Part shown: one piece after another, positions 1 to 10,340 of the stretch
How the letters are laid out: the number at the start of each line of letters is the position of its first letter
How positions within the stretch are numbered: position 1 is the first letter of the stretch
Source: Marsupella aquatica
Taxonomy: Eukaryota; Marchantiophyta
Length of the DNA: 64,000 bases
Assembly: GCA_973895155.1 (NCBI GenBank)
Contig: OZ316894.1
Span: 14,198,001 to 14,262,000, forward strand
Direction of reading: 5' to 3'
Position numbers and translations under genes: made by a program
Notes under the pieces: generated by a model
Told to the model about the DNA's origin: nothing
Database searches by the model: none
Seen by the model: the letters and a program-made list of their open reading frames with translations, nothing else

Positions 1-439
1 GCCGTCTGCCCAACTCCTGCCTCCCGGGGACAAGTGCTACGTTCTCCACCTCACTACTTTGGCTTGAACTTCTCCTAATCGGTGCGCTACTCACAAAAGC
101 TACTCAAAAGCATCAAAGCACATGAACCAGTCAGAGGAGAAGGTTGTGACCCTTGGATTTGGCAAACTAAGAGTCTCCTGGAAGAAGTGTTGCTAGTACA
201 TCTGGTGGGCTACATCAATTGGGGAGTGTGCTAGGCCAGGGAGGGCACAACCCAATGCTCCCGATGGTGCTGTTGCTGGTGGCAAAGGAGCAATAGCACC
301 CCAATGTCCCTTTCAACCTTCTTATGCCACTCAAGTGGAGTGTTGAATTGGAGCTGTAAGAGACCTCATAACCAACGTGACTGCCTTGAGAGTAAGGGTC
401 TACCATGTGTAGAGCAGGGAGGAGATACCCCTAGATAGC

Positions 440-1110
440 CTGATCTTAGGTGTTGTGACCATTGCCATAGAAATGGGCATACTATTGAGAGATGTTTTGA
501 GCTGCATCCAAAAATGCGATCTGATGCTGCGCGTAGGGAAGTTGCTCCTAGAGGTTGTGGAGGCCCCCGCCCTGGTCATGGAGGTGATAGGGTAGTCCCA
601 GTAGCCATTGCATAGACCATCAATCTAGCAGCAGCCAATTTAGCATTGCGGGCCCCTAGCAAAAGTGAGGCCTCTAGTTCTCGCACCATGGATAGTTCAT
701 AGATTGCTCTTGGCTTCAGCAACTTGGATTATATGTGCGGTGTTGCACAGTTAGATAGTGATGCAGCTATCACCAAAGCAGTGGCTAAGGCTGCTGAGCC
801 ACAAGGTGCTGCCATGGAGTTGGATCCAAAACAAGGGGAGGCCAGCCAACAACAGCAATTACCACATAGTTTTACATTGATGGATGTTGCCTGGACTTCT
901 ACTATGGCATCAGTTGCTGACAAAAATGGACCTTCTATCCTCTCTCGTGATCACATAGGGCCACATAGCATTGATCCTGACATGGTAACTAGCCCAGTGT
1001 TGGGGGCGGCTAGAGCCTTGTCAAGTTCCATTATTTTCTTGTGCTCAATTATCTTCCCTTGGAGTTCCTGTTGCAGATGTGTTGTGCTAGGCAGCTGCAT
1101 TGTATGATAT
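440..1110 (+). pseudogene. Gag C-terminal region with CCHC zinc knuckle (remnant)
   Basis: The translated stretch around 442-500 reads CCDHCHRNGHTIERC, a canonical C-x2-C-x4-H-x4-C retroviral-type zinc knuckle that packages element RNA in Gag. It is followed by an Arg/Gly/Pro-rich segment and then an Ala/Gln-rich stretch up to about 1100, interrupted by TAG stops (for example near 616 and 700). Upstream, 1-440 is probably the rest of Gag but shows no domain I can name. The position just ahead of the protease is as expected for a gypsy gag-pol. Nucleocapsid function is known for the family; this copy cannot make a full protein. Confidence 0.65.
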
Positions 1111-1231
1111 TGGAGCAATTTTGGCATCTAGCTGTGACACAACTGGTCCATAGGTTGGCCTAGATGGTTTCAAGTCCCGCCATTCTTTGATGAGAGATGC
1201 TGAGACTTCTTGGTAGGCTTTTGCTGCTTGA

Positions 1232-1720
1232 TTGAGTGAGGTCCCTACTAGACCAGCCATTGATTGGAGTGTTGTGACTCCTGGTGTGGTTGTGGTGGAC
1301 AACCGTGCTGGTGTTTTTACATTGGTTGGCCCTAGTGGCACGGTGTATGTGCCACCTTGTGTATTGTTGGATTTAGGTGCACAACCTCTCATGCTAGGGA
1401 AAGCAGCTATCCAAGGATTGGGCCTGAAGAAGGCTAAGGTGGAGCCTTTCCCATTTCAGATTCATACATCTCTTGGTGTACAAGAGAAGGCGCAACACAT
1501 GATGCAGGACAATCTCACTGTGAGGTTAAATCCCCACCGTATTGGAGATGATTTTGCCTTGAAGGTGAGAGCCGTTGTCACACCTGCAGAGTCTTATGAT
1601 GTTTTGGTAGGGGGAGTCGTACTCTACCTATGGGCTTTGTGTTGGATTACTAGCAAGAGACTATTCACTATCGACCAGGATGGCAGTCTGGTGATGGTAG
1701 GAAGTGTGAGCTGCCACTAC
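1232..1720 (+). pseudogene. Retropepsin-like aspartic protease domain (degenerate)
   Basis: An open stretch of about 160 residues has the hydrophobic-hydrophobic-Asp-x-Gly signature of retroviral-type aspartic proteases, here VLLDLGAQPLMLG. The usual DSG/DTG is DLG in this copy, a change that a single C-to-T step (TCA to TTA) would give, so the active-site Ser/Thr is lost. A second hydrophobic strand and a Gly-rich segment near 1570-1620 (YDVLVGGVVLYL) fit the C-terminal half of the fold. It sits between the gag knuckle and the methyltransferase. In gypsy elements this enzyme cleaves the polyprotein; assignment rests on the motif and the position. Confidence 0.6.
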
Positions 1721-2046
1721 ACTACTTCTTGCGTCGGACTGAGCCGTCACCAGAGAAGGTGATTAGTTTGTGAGCTTGTGCTTGAGCTATCACCTGGCCA
1801 AGTGATCTCTTGGAGGGTAATGCCCACGCTACAGACATCCCTATAGTAGAGGAGTTGCCAAGCTCCTCAGGTAACCACAACATTCCCGTTGTACCACAGG
1901 TATGGGGTTCCACTCCTGAGTTACAGCAGCATGCAGATTTGTATGTACAGGCAACTTGGAGTGAACCATTTGCCCCTTTAGAGGAGCCACATGTGGTGGA
2001 TGGCATTCCCAGTTTGATTACTATGTCCCTATTGGACACCACTCCC

Positions 2047-3035
2047 ATTTTGTGGACATACCGTGCTGAGGGTATTTGCTTGTTGGAGTTGTTTGGAGGC
2101 ATGAGCACTGGTTTAGTTGTTGTTTTACATGCTGGTATTAGAGTGCAATAGTATCTCTATGTGGAGCAAGATGACACAACACGACGTGTCTCACTTCATC
2201 ATGTTGCTCAGTTGCATCAGTAGTTCCCTGATTTGTTGCCCTTGCCAGCTATCAGAGGTTATGAGAATGCTTTGCCAACTGACATCTCACTTTTGGGGGC
2301 GTTAGATTTAGTACACGTAGGTGAGATTCACCTTGTGATTGTTGGTTGGCCATGTCGGGGACATTCCTCTACTTGGACAGGATCTGGTCTCAAGACCATC
2401 ATTCTCACATATTTTGGGCAATGCTGCGTGTGATGAGGTTTTTACAGGAGAAGCAACATATCTCTCCAACCTATATATAGGAGAATGTCCCCTTGTTGGG
2501 TGATACTAGGTCACATATGGTGGCTAGTATGCACCAAGTGAGGTCCTTGTTAGGACCTGCTGTCTTTTTAGATGCTGCTAGTGTCAGATCGATAGCACAT
2601 CATCCACAATTATGGTGGACCAATTTGAATGCCACCTGAGGTTTTGCGGAGGGCATATCAGCACATTGTGCGGCCTGTTGGGCTCACCGTGGACCGCATT
2701 TTGGATGCTAGACGACATGCACAATTAGTGCGCCACGATGATCGCTCCCCATTAGCAGTGGTGAACCGGGTTGGTCAGCCACTGCAACACTACCCACTTT
2801 GGTGAGTTTCCTCTCATTGTATGCTTATCGTAACGGTGGATATGGGTTAATTTGGAATTCCCAGGACATCTTGCTGATAGAACCTATTGCTGATGAGCGT
2901 GAGCGTGCTACGGGATTCCAGACTTGCCCCACAACAGTACCCTTAGTGACTGAAGCAGCACGCCGTCACATTCTAGGTCATGCTATGGATCTTAATTGTT
3001 TGACTTGGATTGTGAGCTTAGCCTTGGCAGAGTAG
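2047..3035 (+). pseudogene. C5 cytosine DNA methyltransferase domain inside the gypsy polyprotein (degenerate)
   Basis: Conserved C5-methyltransferase motifs occur in normal, unpermuted order: motif I (LLELFGGMSTGL, 2080-2115) for S-adenosylmethionine binding; motif IV with the catalytic Cys (GWPCRGHS, 2344-2367); motif VI as ENV (about 2482-2490, just after a TAG); a degraded motif VIII before LWWTNL (about 2610-2630); motif IX as LPTLVSF (about 2794-2814); and motif X (ADERERATGF, then LGHAMDLNCLTW) up to about 3017. The enzyme would transfer methyl groups to cytosine C5. A one-base frameshift lies between 2381 and 2388, another shift precedes motif IX, and TAG stops fall at 2149, 2221 and just before motif VI. 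It lies between protease and RT, so it was part of the element polyprotein. The unpermuted order argues against a plant DRM origin. The catalytic Cys is kept but the copy is inactive. Confidence 0.88.
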
Positions 3036-3269
3036 CGCCAGTTACAATCTTCTGTGACACATCCACATGGATGCTCTTCCTCTATCGGGTCACTAGAGAT
3101 CAGAGCAGGGGGCAACAGTACCATAGATCGTCAACCCTGGACTTCATGGGGAGTCAATGGAGAGGCCAATGGGCTTTCTTTTTTGCAACAACATGGTATT
3201 GCTACTCCTCAGGTTGCAGCATAGCAACCATAGTTGGCATTCTTTGCCCCTTCTACCAAGGTTATCATT

Positions 3270-4660
3270 GATAGTTGGGAGCCAACTGATGGCCCCAAGA
3301 TCACTGGAGGTGAGAGACGATGTGTATGACAGTTTTTGCGGAGTTATGGAAATTGTTTGCTTTCAACATGTAGGGTTTGGGCATGTTAAAGGGACCAGGC
3401 ATCCAAATAGATTTGGCAGTTGATACGCCCATCTTTTGGATACCATATCGGTATTATGATATGGAGAGGGCACTAATTCAGGCAAGGTGCCAGGATTTTG
3501 TTGGTAGAAGGAATTGTGGAGAAGTCATTTGGTGAGTATGCTTTTGCCATTGTGATGCCAGCAAAGAAGGATATGCATGGCAATTGGACTAATAGGAGGA
3601 TGTGTGGAGACTATCATCCAATTAATCAGCATACTAAGTCTGATAGGTTTGCCATGCCCACCCTAGAGGAGATATTTGATACCATTGGGCATGCGAGAGT
3701 ATTTAGCACATTGGATCAGGATTGGTGACAGGCAAAAGACAGCATTCTAGGGGATTGTTGCTCATTGTTGTATCAATGACTATTTTCACCAGCTGAGTTT
3801 CGAAGGGTCATGGATTGGATTTTGGCAAACCTGGATTTTGCCAAATATTATATAGATGACATTATTGTCTATAGTGACACTGTGGAGGAGCATGCTATAT
3901 ATTTGCAACAGGTGTTTGAGCGACTCCGAGAGTATGGATTGAAGTTGCATCCTGGAAAATATAAGTTCTTCCATGACCAGATTGCATATTTAGGGCATAG
4001 CATTTATTCAGGTGGATTGGGTGTGTAGCAAACAAAGGTGGAGGAAATTGTTGGCACCCCTTAGCCTACAGATGTGAGTAGAGTCCAAGCATTTTTTGAG
4101 CTTGCAAACTTCTACCGAAGGTATGTGAAAGGATTCAGTGCAATTGCAAAACCTTTGACATTACTTACAAGACTGGACCATGAGTAGCAATGGGGTGTTG
4201 ACCAGGATAGAGCTTTCTATCAGTTGAAGGAAAAGTTCACATCAGCACTCATCTTGAGGAAACCTATTAGGGGACGTCCATTTAGGTTGCATACTGATTG
4301 GAGCATGCTGGGACTTGGAGAAGTGCTCACTCAATAGGATGACGAAGGAAGGAAGTTTGTGGTAGCATATGCCAATCAATCAAATAACATTGCAAAATCA
4401 AAGTATGGCTCCTATGAGGGATTATGCTTGGTTGTAGTGTGGGCAATGGCTCATTTTTTATGTTACTTGTTTGGCAATCCCTTCACTCTTGTTATGGATC
4501 ACCAACCACTCAAATGGTTGATGGAATCAGACAAACTTATTGTTAAGCTTGCTCATTGGGCACTCATACTTTAGGAGTATGATTTTGAGGTCTTGCATAG
4601 ACCTGGTCACTTACATTAGGATGCTGATGGATTGAGTCATAATCCTTGTCCAAGCCAGAG
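3270..4660 (+). pseudogene. Gypsy reverse transcriptase and RNase H (degenerate)
   Basis: The RT core includes VMPAKKD, the RMCGDYHPIN block and the catalytic YIDDIIVYSD box (about 3850-3880), followed by the LHPGKYKFF and LGHSIY blocks of Ty3/gypsy RT and a connection domain. RNase H is seen at about 4285-4560 (LHTDWS, YEGLCLVVVWA, MDHQPLKWLM). Aligned with the minus-strand copy at 12-14.8 kb, this copy lacks two short pieces of the palm around 3720-3800, so it would be inactive even without stops. In-frame stops include TAG at 4026, where the other copy has Gln, and TAG near 4186, where the other copy has Trp (TGG). Confidence 0.9.
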
Positions 4661-6060
4661 GGATTTAACAGGAGCACATTGGCATGATGAGGCAGATGAG
4701 GAGATGGTGCCAGGTTGACATGCTTCTACTTATTTGTGCTTGTTGTTAAGTCTGGATGGTTTTGGTGTAGTGGCATCATTAGAGAGACCCAATGCAGACT
4801 TTGTGGATCCAGAGATTTCTAGTGAGGAGTCTGTTGGACATGATATTCATGATGATGTAGATGTTGTGTGTATCTATGCACAGGTAGCATGCCAGGCATG
4901 ATAATTGCCAAGGAGAGAGATTGGATCCTACAACAAGCTAAGAGGTTTAGATGGGAAGGATCTCACCTATTGAGAGTTTGGGATGATGACAGGGTGCGGT
5001 TGGTACCTCCTTTATCCCAGCGTGCACGGTTGGTGCGACATGCTCATGAAGAGCTTGGACATTTTAGAGTGAAGCGGACATATAACTTACTCCAGACCCA
5101 ATATTGGTGGCGTGGAATGCATGCTGAGGTGCAATAGTTGGTGGCGCGGTGTATTGTGTGTGATAGAGTGAGAGCATCATTTAATGCTCCTACCTTGCAG
5201 CTGCATCCCTTGCCAATCTTGGGCTTGGGATATTGTTGGAGTTTAGATTTTGCTGGACCCTTATCATTGACTAGACATCACAACCGTTATGCTTTAGTGA
5301 TGGTGGAACACTTTTCTAAATGGATTGAGTTGGTTGCATTGCCAAATAAAGGTAGTGAAGGAGTTGCCTATGCCTTTTTGGATCGTGTATTGAGCCATTT
5401 TGGTGCTCTAGCTAAGATTTTGACTGACCAGGGGACTTTGTTTTGGGAAGATTTTTAGGCCTTGTATGATCAAGCATTGATTGATCACCATACTACGTCT
5501 AGGGATCATCCGGAGGCAAACGGATTGGCAAAAATAGTTGTCCAGACAATGAAGAGAGGATTGCGGAAGTATGGCTTGCAAAAGGATCATGTGAGTGATT
5601 GGGATATCCAACTATCATGGTTAGCGATGGGATATTGTTTCAGTAGGCAAGCATCTCTTGCATCCTTTTCACCATATTTGCTGCTCTATGGTAGAGAGCC
5701 AGTGTTGCCAACAACCATTCAAAGGGAGGTTGGTGAGGTGTTGCAGTTGGATGACCTTGATATATGGATGCAAGCTTTTTCTCAACAGGCAGACTAGTTT
5801 TGGAGAGTGATGCCCATGGCGTTTGAGAACTTAGCTATTGCGCAGCATCAAGATACTTTGAGGTATGCCACTATTCGGGGAGGAGGATGTTGCCCTAGCA
5901 TTAGGCAATTTCGTTCTAGAGATTATGTGTATCTGCAACAGACAACACCTATTACTTTGGATGTTACTACCAAACGTACTATTCTGCAAGTGCAAAAGGT
6001 TCTGCCATCAGGCATCCTGATTTTAGAACGTCGTGACGGTATAGTTTGAAAGGATCATGT
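4660..6060 (+). pseudogene. Gypsy integrase (degenerate)
   Basis: The HHCC zinc-binding N-terminus is present (HAHEELGHF, then CIVCDRV, about 5035-5165). It is followed by the DDE core: first Asp in WSLDFAGPL (about 5240), second in LTDQGT (about 5420), Glu in the DHPEANGLAK block (about 5510-5530). A C-terminal strand-rich region (about 5890-6050) resembles the GPY/F-type end of gypsy integrases. Stops at 5135 (TAG; Gln in the sister copy), 5456 (TAG; Glu in the sister copy) and 6046 (TGA; Trp in the sister copy) break it. The enzyme joins element cDNA to host DNA. The reading frame then continues into a PHD finger rather than a chromodomain. Confidence 0.9.
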
Positions 6061-6142
6061 GCGTAACTATGCACCTTGTCACCTTCCAAACATTGATGAT
6101 AGCATAGATCCTAGTCTAGCAGTGGTACCTGCAGGTTTATGA

Positions 6143-6283
6143 TGTATGTTGTGTGGATCTGCCCGTGGAGTTGCAACCATGTTGATTTGTGATGGTTACT
6201 CAAGAGGTTGGCACTTGGCATGTTTGACGCCACCTCTTGATTCAGTCCCTGAAGGACGATGGTTGTGTCCCAATTATAGATAG
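6143..6283 (+). pseudogene. C-terminal PHD finger of the gypsy polyprotein (copy 1)
   Basis: The peptide starting CMLCGSARGVATMLICDG and running through WHLAC and WLCPN follows the C4HC3 spacing of a PHD finger: C-x2-C-x11-C-x2-(C)-x4-H-x2-C-x14-C-x2-(C). In this copy the two bracketed Cys are Tyr, each a single G-to-A change (TGT to TAT). The sister copy at 11682-11822 keeps them. It lies about 90 bases past the last integrase-like segment and ends at a TAG at 6281. PHD fingers read histone H3 tails, so by position this could replace the chromodomain that targets integration in chromoviruses. The domain is seen; the targeting role is inference. Confidence 0.8.
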
Positions 6284-6456
6284 AGATTGACTTTAGTTAG
6301 CATAAAACTTATTAGATAGTATAGATTGCAGGTAGGCGATTAACGATGGGGCTCCTTTGCACCCGGCCTCTTGATCTGTGCACCCAAAAGGTGTATACTT
6401 CCTTTTAGTTTTAGGGCTAGTTGTAGTTAGCGGGAAATCCTAAACCCTAACCACCA

Positions 6457-6467
6457 GGTAGGGGGGG
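6457..6467 (+). other. Candidate polypurine tract of the gypsy element
   Basis: The purine run AGGTAGGGGGGG lies downstream of the PHD stop codon, at the same relative place as the AGGGGGG run before the 3' LTR region of the sister copy (near 11511-11516, minus strand). It would prime plus-strand DNA synthesis. I cannot see a clear LTR after it. Confidence 0.4.
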
Positions 6468-6489
6468 TGGTTATGGATTTCAGCATACA

Positions 6490-6855
6490 TATGTTGTGTG
6501 TTGTGTGATTATATTTTTCTTGTTTACATGATGTGCTGCTATGTGAGTTGTGTATGGATGTGTGTCCGCACGGCAATCCCCAACTTGTCCCAAGCGCCAA
6601 AACCAACTTGGCCCCAATTCTAGAAACCGTCTCTATGGATCCAACTCAACCAATTCAAGAGTTTGAGGGCATGATGCACTTGGACCTCAACACCCATGTC
6701 TACTTTGCATTGCCTCCCCAATGCAAGCTCCCATGGGAAATTGAATGCAACTTGGCTGCTATTTTGATAGGATTCTTAAGCAGGCAAGATAACCCTAGCA
6801 AGCCATGAGGACCAAAGGCATCCCAAGACCCAGTGATATCAAGAGAAGATGCCCC
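6490..6855. other. Unassigned sequence between the gypsy and copia elements
   Basis: This is the target into which the copia element inserted; the same sequence should resume after 17502. A 91-codon open frame at 6533-6808 (plus strand) shows no motif I know and has no continuation on the far side. No promoter, RNA gene or repeat is evident. Confidence 0.4.
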
Positions 6856-6860
6856 TCCTT

Positions 6861-7152
6861 TGTTGGATAAATTCTTTATCCCAAGACACCATGCACATGT
6901 AAATACCATACAAAGTAATCGACACAACGAGTACATGGTTCACCTCTCGATTGAGGCTACGTCCATGGGAAAGCAAGAGACCTTTACTTCTCTCTTGCTC
7001 CACTCCAACAATGAACTGAAGATCCACCAGGGGCTAGCATCAGCTCTGGTTATATACAGCATGCATCACTGCTAACCTTAGCTAAGTCCTAACTTGAGTT
7101 AGCCTAACTGTGGTTAGCCCTAGAGTCACAAGACTAAAAGCAATATTCAACA
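6861..7152 (-). repeat. 3' LTR of the copia element (292 bp)
   Basis: It starts TGTTGG and ends TTCAACA on the plus strand and is near-identical over its first about 115 bp to the right LTR. It preserves the central about 170 bp that the right LTR has lost. The repeated AAAGCAA-type motif at both ends of the missing part suggests deletion by microhomology in the other LTR. Confidence 0.9.
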
Positions 7153-7165
7153 AACTCCCCCTTGA
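7153..7165 (-). other. Copia polypurine tract
   Basis: On the minus strand the sequence reads AAGGGGGAGTT immediately before the 3' LTR, the standard position and composition of a copia plus-strand primer. Confidence 0.85.
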
Positions 7166-7439
7166 CTCTAGTCTTGGGGATTGAACTAATTGCTACCATA
7201 TGGTCTTGAGAAACTCTCCAAAATAATCACTTTGGTAAAAGCATCAGCCGGGTTGAGTTTACTGTCAATCTTGACTAGCTCAAACTGATTATTAGACACA
7301 CCCTGCCTAATAAAATGGTAAATTGACGTTGATGTGCTTCACCTTACTGTCCATCACTTGGTTCACAGCAAGGTGAAGAACACTCTGACTATCATAATGG
7401 AGCTTCACATTCCCCTGTGGCAATCCCATCTCAGTGATA

Positions 7440-8900
7440 AGTCTATCCAACTAAATAGCTTCCTTTGTTGTTTCCGCTGCTGCAACATACTTAGCTTCTG
7501 TAGTAGAATGAACAATACACTTTTGCAAAGTAGACCTCCAACTTATGCATCCACCGCCAAGTGTGAACACATACCCAATTGTTGATCTCCTCCAATCCAA
7601 ATCATGTGCATAGTCAGCATCTACATAGCCCATCAATGATTTTGCATTATCAGCATGTGCATCAAACAAAAGACCATGATCCATGGTACCCTTCAAGTAC
7701 CAAAAAATCCACTTCACTGCTTCCTAGTCTACCTTCCTTGGATTTGATATGTACCTGCTCACCTTGCCCATAGCCATGGTAAGATCAGGTCTAGTGCAAG
7801 TCATCAAACACATGAGACTCCCCATTGCCTTGTCATAAGGAACCTTTGACATCAGCCCCCTCTCTGTCTCATCCGTAGGACAAAAAGCTGATGACAACTT
7901 GAAGTGTGGAGCCAACAAGGTACTTATTGGCTTGCTATCCCCCATGTTGAACCTTGCAATTACCTTCCTTGCATAACTGCTTTGCGTCAACCATAGCTTA
8001 CCAGCCTTCAAGTCCCTAGTGATCTCCATACCCAAAATCCTCTTAGCTAGCCCTAAGCCCTTCATCTTAAGCTCTGCACTAAGAAGTACCTTGAGCTTAA
8101 CAATCTCAGATCTATCCTTGGCCGCAATAAGCATGTCATCCACATAAAATCCCGCATAAAGTACTAAAATAATAAAACCAATATTGACAATATTCTTCAC
8201 CAGTTTAAGATACACACAAAGATCAAATATACTCTTGTGAAAACCCTCTGCACGAATCCAATCATCAAACTGCTTATTCCATTGCCTTGGTGACTGCTTC
8301 AACCCGTACAAGGATCTGAGCAATTTTCAAACCAAATCCTCTTGCCCTTTCTTCACAAAACCTAGCGGCTATCTCATGAAGATCATGTCTTCCAATGTGC
8401 CATAGAGGAAAGCTATGACAACATCCATCTGATCTAGCAGCAGACCAAATAAAACAACAAATACACACAATAGTCGTATTGTAGAGTACTTAGCAACTGG
8501 TGAGAAGACCTCATTGTAATCCACACCTTTTTCTTGTGTGAATCCCTTGATTACCAACCTAGCCTTGTAGACCTTTGATCCACCTCATGTGGACTGATCC
8601 TTCAACTTGTAAATCCACTTGCTAGACTTCAGGAAGCTTGACCAACTCCCAAGTCTTGTTGGGGCCATATGATCATTGTTAGACGCAATTTGAATATCAT
8701 CTAGTTTAGATGAATCTGCCCATTGTCCATACCTGGTAGGAGCTCTAGTAAAATGACTTGAAGTTTGTCTAGTAGATGATTTAGGCTGATCTTCTGCTAC
8801 TGCTGGCTGAATTTGAGGGACACCAACATCAATCTGCTCCTCTTGTTCCATCACAAGAACTAGCTCCATACCCTAAGCATCTCTTTCTTTCCTGTCAAAA
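7440..8900 (-). pseudogene. Copia reverse transcriptase and RNase H
   Basis: RT: the minus strand from about 8560 reads FTQEKGVDYNEVFSPVAK, the RSLYGLKQSPRQWN block (about 8315) and the catalytic YVDDMLIAA box (about 8150). It is followed by ILGMEITRD and YDKAMGSLMC, the conserved end of copia RT. RNase H: GYVDADYAHDLDWRRSTIGY and the TEAKYVAA block (7717-7451). One domain runs over several frames with stops and a frameshift near 8300, so it is a dead copy. From 8900 to about 8585 is the variable linker between integrase and RT (SHFTRAPTRYGQW). Confidence 0.92.
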
Positions 8901-9160
8901 ACATCATCATGACTTATCTCCCCCCAACCGGGTCCGGGATAGGAGATTTTCTCTTGTCAGTATGGGAGCCTTGAGAACTCTTCTCCTCCTTTGATGATCT
9001 GGATTCATTAAAGGAACCATCTCTATTGACAATTATCTTAGAGGTTGTTGGATCCCATAACCTTTTACACCTTCCTGATACCCAAGGAAAATGCATTTAC
9101 TCGACTTGGACTCCAACTTAGACCAAAGTTGGGAAGGTGTAAGCACATAAGAAGGGTTTT

Positions 9161-9489
9161 CACCGTGAGAGCAAATAGCAAACAAATTTACTATTATGAG
9201 CAAAAATTTACTGTTATGAGAAAAATAGACAATCTAAAAATATGTCATTAACAATCACAATTTTCAAAATAATTTAAAACACGATAATTTTTTGCTAGTG
9301 TAAGGCAATACTATTACTACTTGGGGTGCTAGCCAAAAAATATAGACCCTACAAAAACATTTAATATTTTTCCTCCCAAAAACAAAATACAAAAAAATAA
9401 AAAATAAAAAAATTCCAAAACATTTACCACCCGTTTGTTGTTATGAGTAACTATTTGTTGTTTGCTATTTACTGTTTGTTGTCACGGTG
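9161..9489. mobile_element. Small AT-rich inverted-repeat element (MITE-like) inside the copia integrase region
   Basis: The ends are inverted repeats: CACCGTGA on the left and TCACGGTG on the right, each followed inward by an AAATAGCAAACAA-type motif, with a few extra bases on the right arm. The inside is AT-rich with no coding potential. It interrupts the copia reading frame: on the minus strand FGCDIMCKYN is followed after the insert by the KCIFLG block. I could not fix a target-site duplication, so the superfamily is open. Confidence 0.65.
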
Positions 9490-10340
9490 GTTATATTTGC
9501 ACATAATATCACAGCCAAAAACCCTCAGATGTGAATAATCTGCTTGACGCTCATACCTGATTTCAAATGGCGTCTTGAATCCAATTGTATTGGATGGAGA
9601 GAAATTTACCAAATAAGCTGCAGTGTTAACAGCTTCTGCCTAGAATTCATGTGGTAAGCATAATTGGCTCAACATACTCCTCGAGCGCTTCAATAGTGTT
9701 TGGTTGAGCCTCTCAAAAAACTATTTTGCTGAGGAGTATAACTTGTTGTGAGATGACGTGTAATCCCCTATTCCTTCCAAATTCACCAAAACTGTATTTA
9801 CTGTCGTAACCCGATCAAAGATATCTCACCTTGTTACTAGTCTAATTTTCAACTCGGGCTTTTCACTCCTTAAAAGTGGCAAAAACATCAAACTTATTGT
9901 GTAGAAAGTATATCCACACATACCTTGAGTAATCGTAAAAAAACGTGACATAATAAACTCTTCCAGATTGTGAAGGAATAGGGGCTGGTGCCCACACATT
10001 ACTATGTACATACTCAAGTACCTCCTGGCTGGTGTGAGTTCCAACTCCGAGGGGTTTCCTATGTTGTTTTCCAAGCACACATAGAAATCTAACTTACAAG
10101 ATTGCAAATTAGAAAGTAATCCTTTTTTCTGAAGAACAACCAACCATTTTCACTCATGTGACCCAATATGAAGTGCCACAATCGGGTCGTCTCCTCATGA
10201 GACAAGGTTACATTGGCTTCATCACAGACTATATTGCCCTCCAAAACGTATACATTTGTGTGTCTCTTTCCCTTCAATACAACCTTAGTACCAGTTGAAA
10301 CCTGAAAGACACCATTTGCAAAACTTCACCGATGGCCATT
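9490..10340 (-). pseudogene. Copia protease end and integrase (degenerate)
   Basis: The minus strand shows the pre-integrase zinc region (LWHFILGHMSENG, about 10185-10145). It is followed by the integrase core GKQHRKPL, then LEYVHSNVWAPAP and YYVTFFYDYSRYVWIYFL (about 10075-9900). Those last blocks are the copia signature around the first catalytic Asp. The rest of the core is frame-shifted and carries TAG and TGA stops down to the small insertion. The N-terminal side joins the protease region, where WILDGACTFHIC near 10580 resembles the copia protease active site but lacks the usual DSG/DTG. The product would process the polyprotein and integrate cDNA. Confidence 0.85.

Larger units (their letters stand above)
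1..6480 (+). mobile_element. Degenerate Ty3/gypsy retrotransposon with cytosine methyltransferase and PHD finger (5' end outside window)
   Basis: Reading the three plus-strand frames together gives a gypsy order with two extra domains: gag CCHC knuckle (about 454-495), retropepsin (about 1232-1700), C5 cytosine methyltransferase (about 2047-3035), RT and RNase H (3270-4650), integrase (4860-5800) and a C-terminal PHD finger (6143-6283). A G-run near 6460 fits a polypurine tract. The pol half aligns throughout with the second family member at 10903-14984 on the minus strand, which confirms the family. The copy is dead: many in-frame TAG/TGA stops, frameshifts and small deletions in RT. The 5' LTR lies before the window and I could not define a 3' LTR. 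The element seems to fade into unrelated sequence after about 6.5 kb. Confidence 0.88.

Noticed and set aside
6533-6808. A 91-codon plus-strand frame between the gypsy and copia elements
   Set aside because: No motif, no continuation on the far side of the copia insertion, no splice context.
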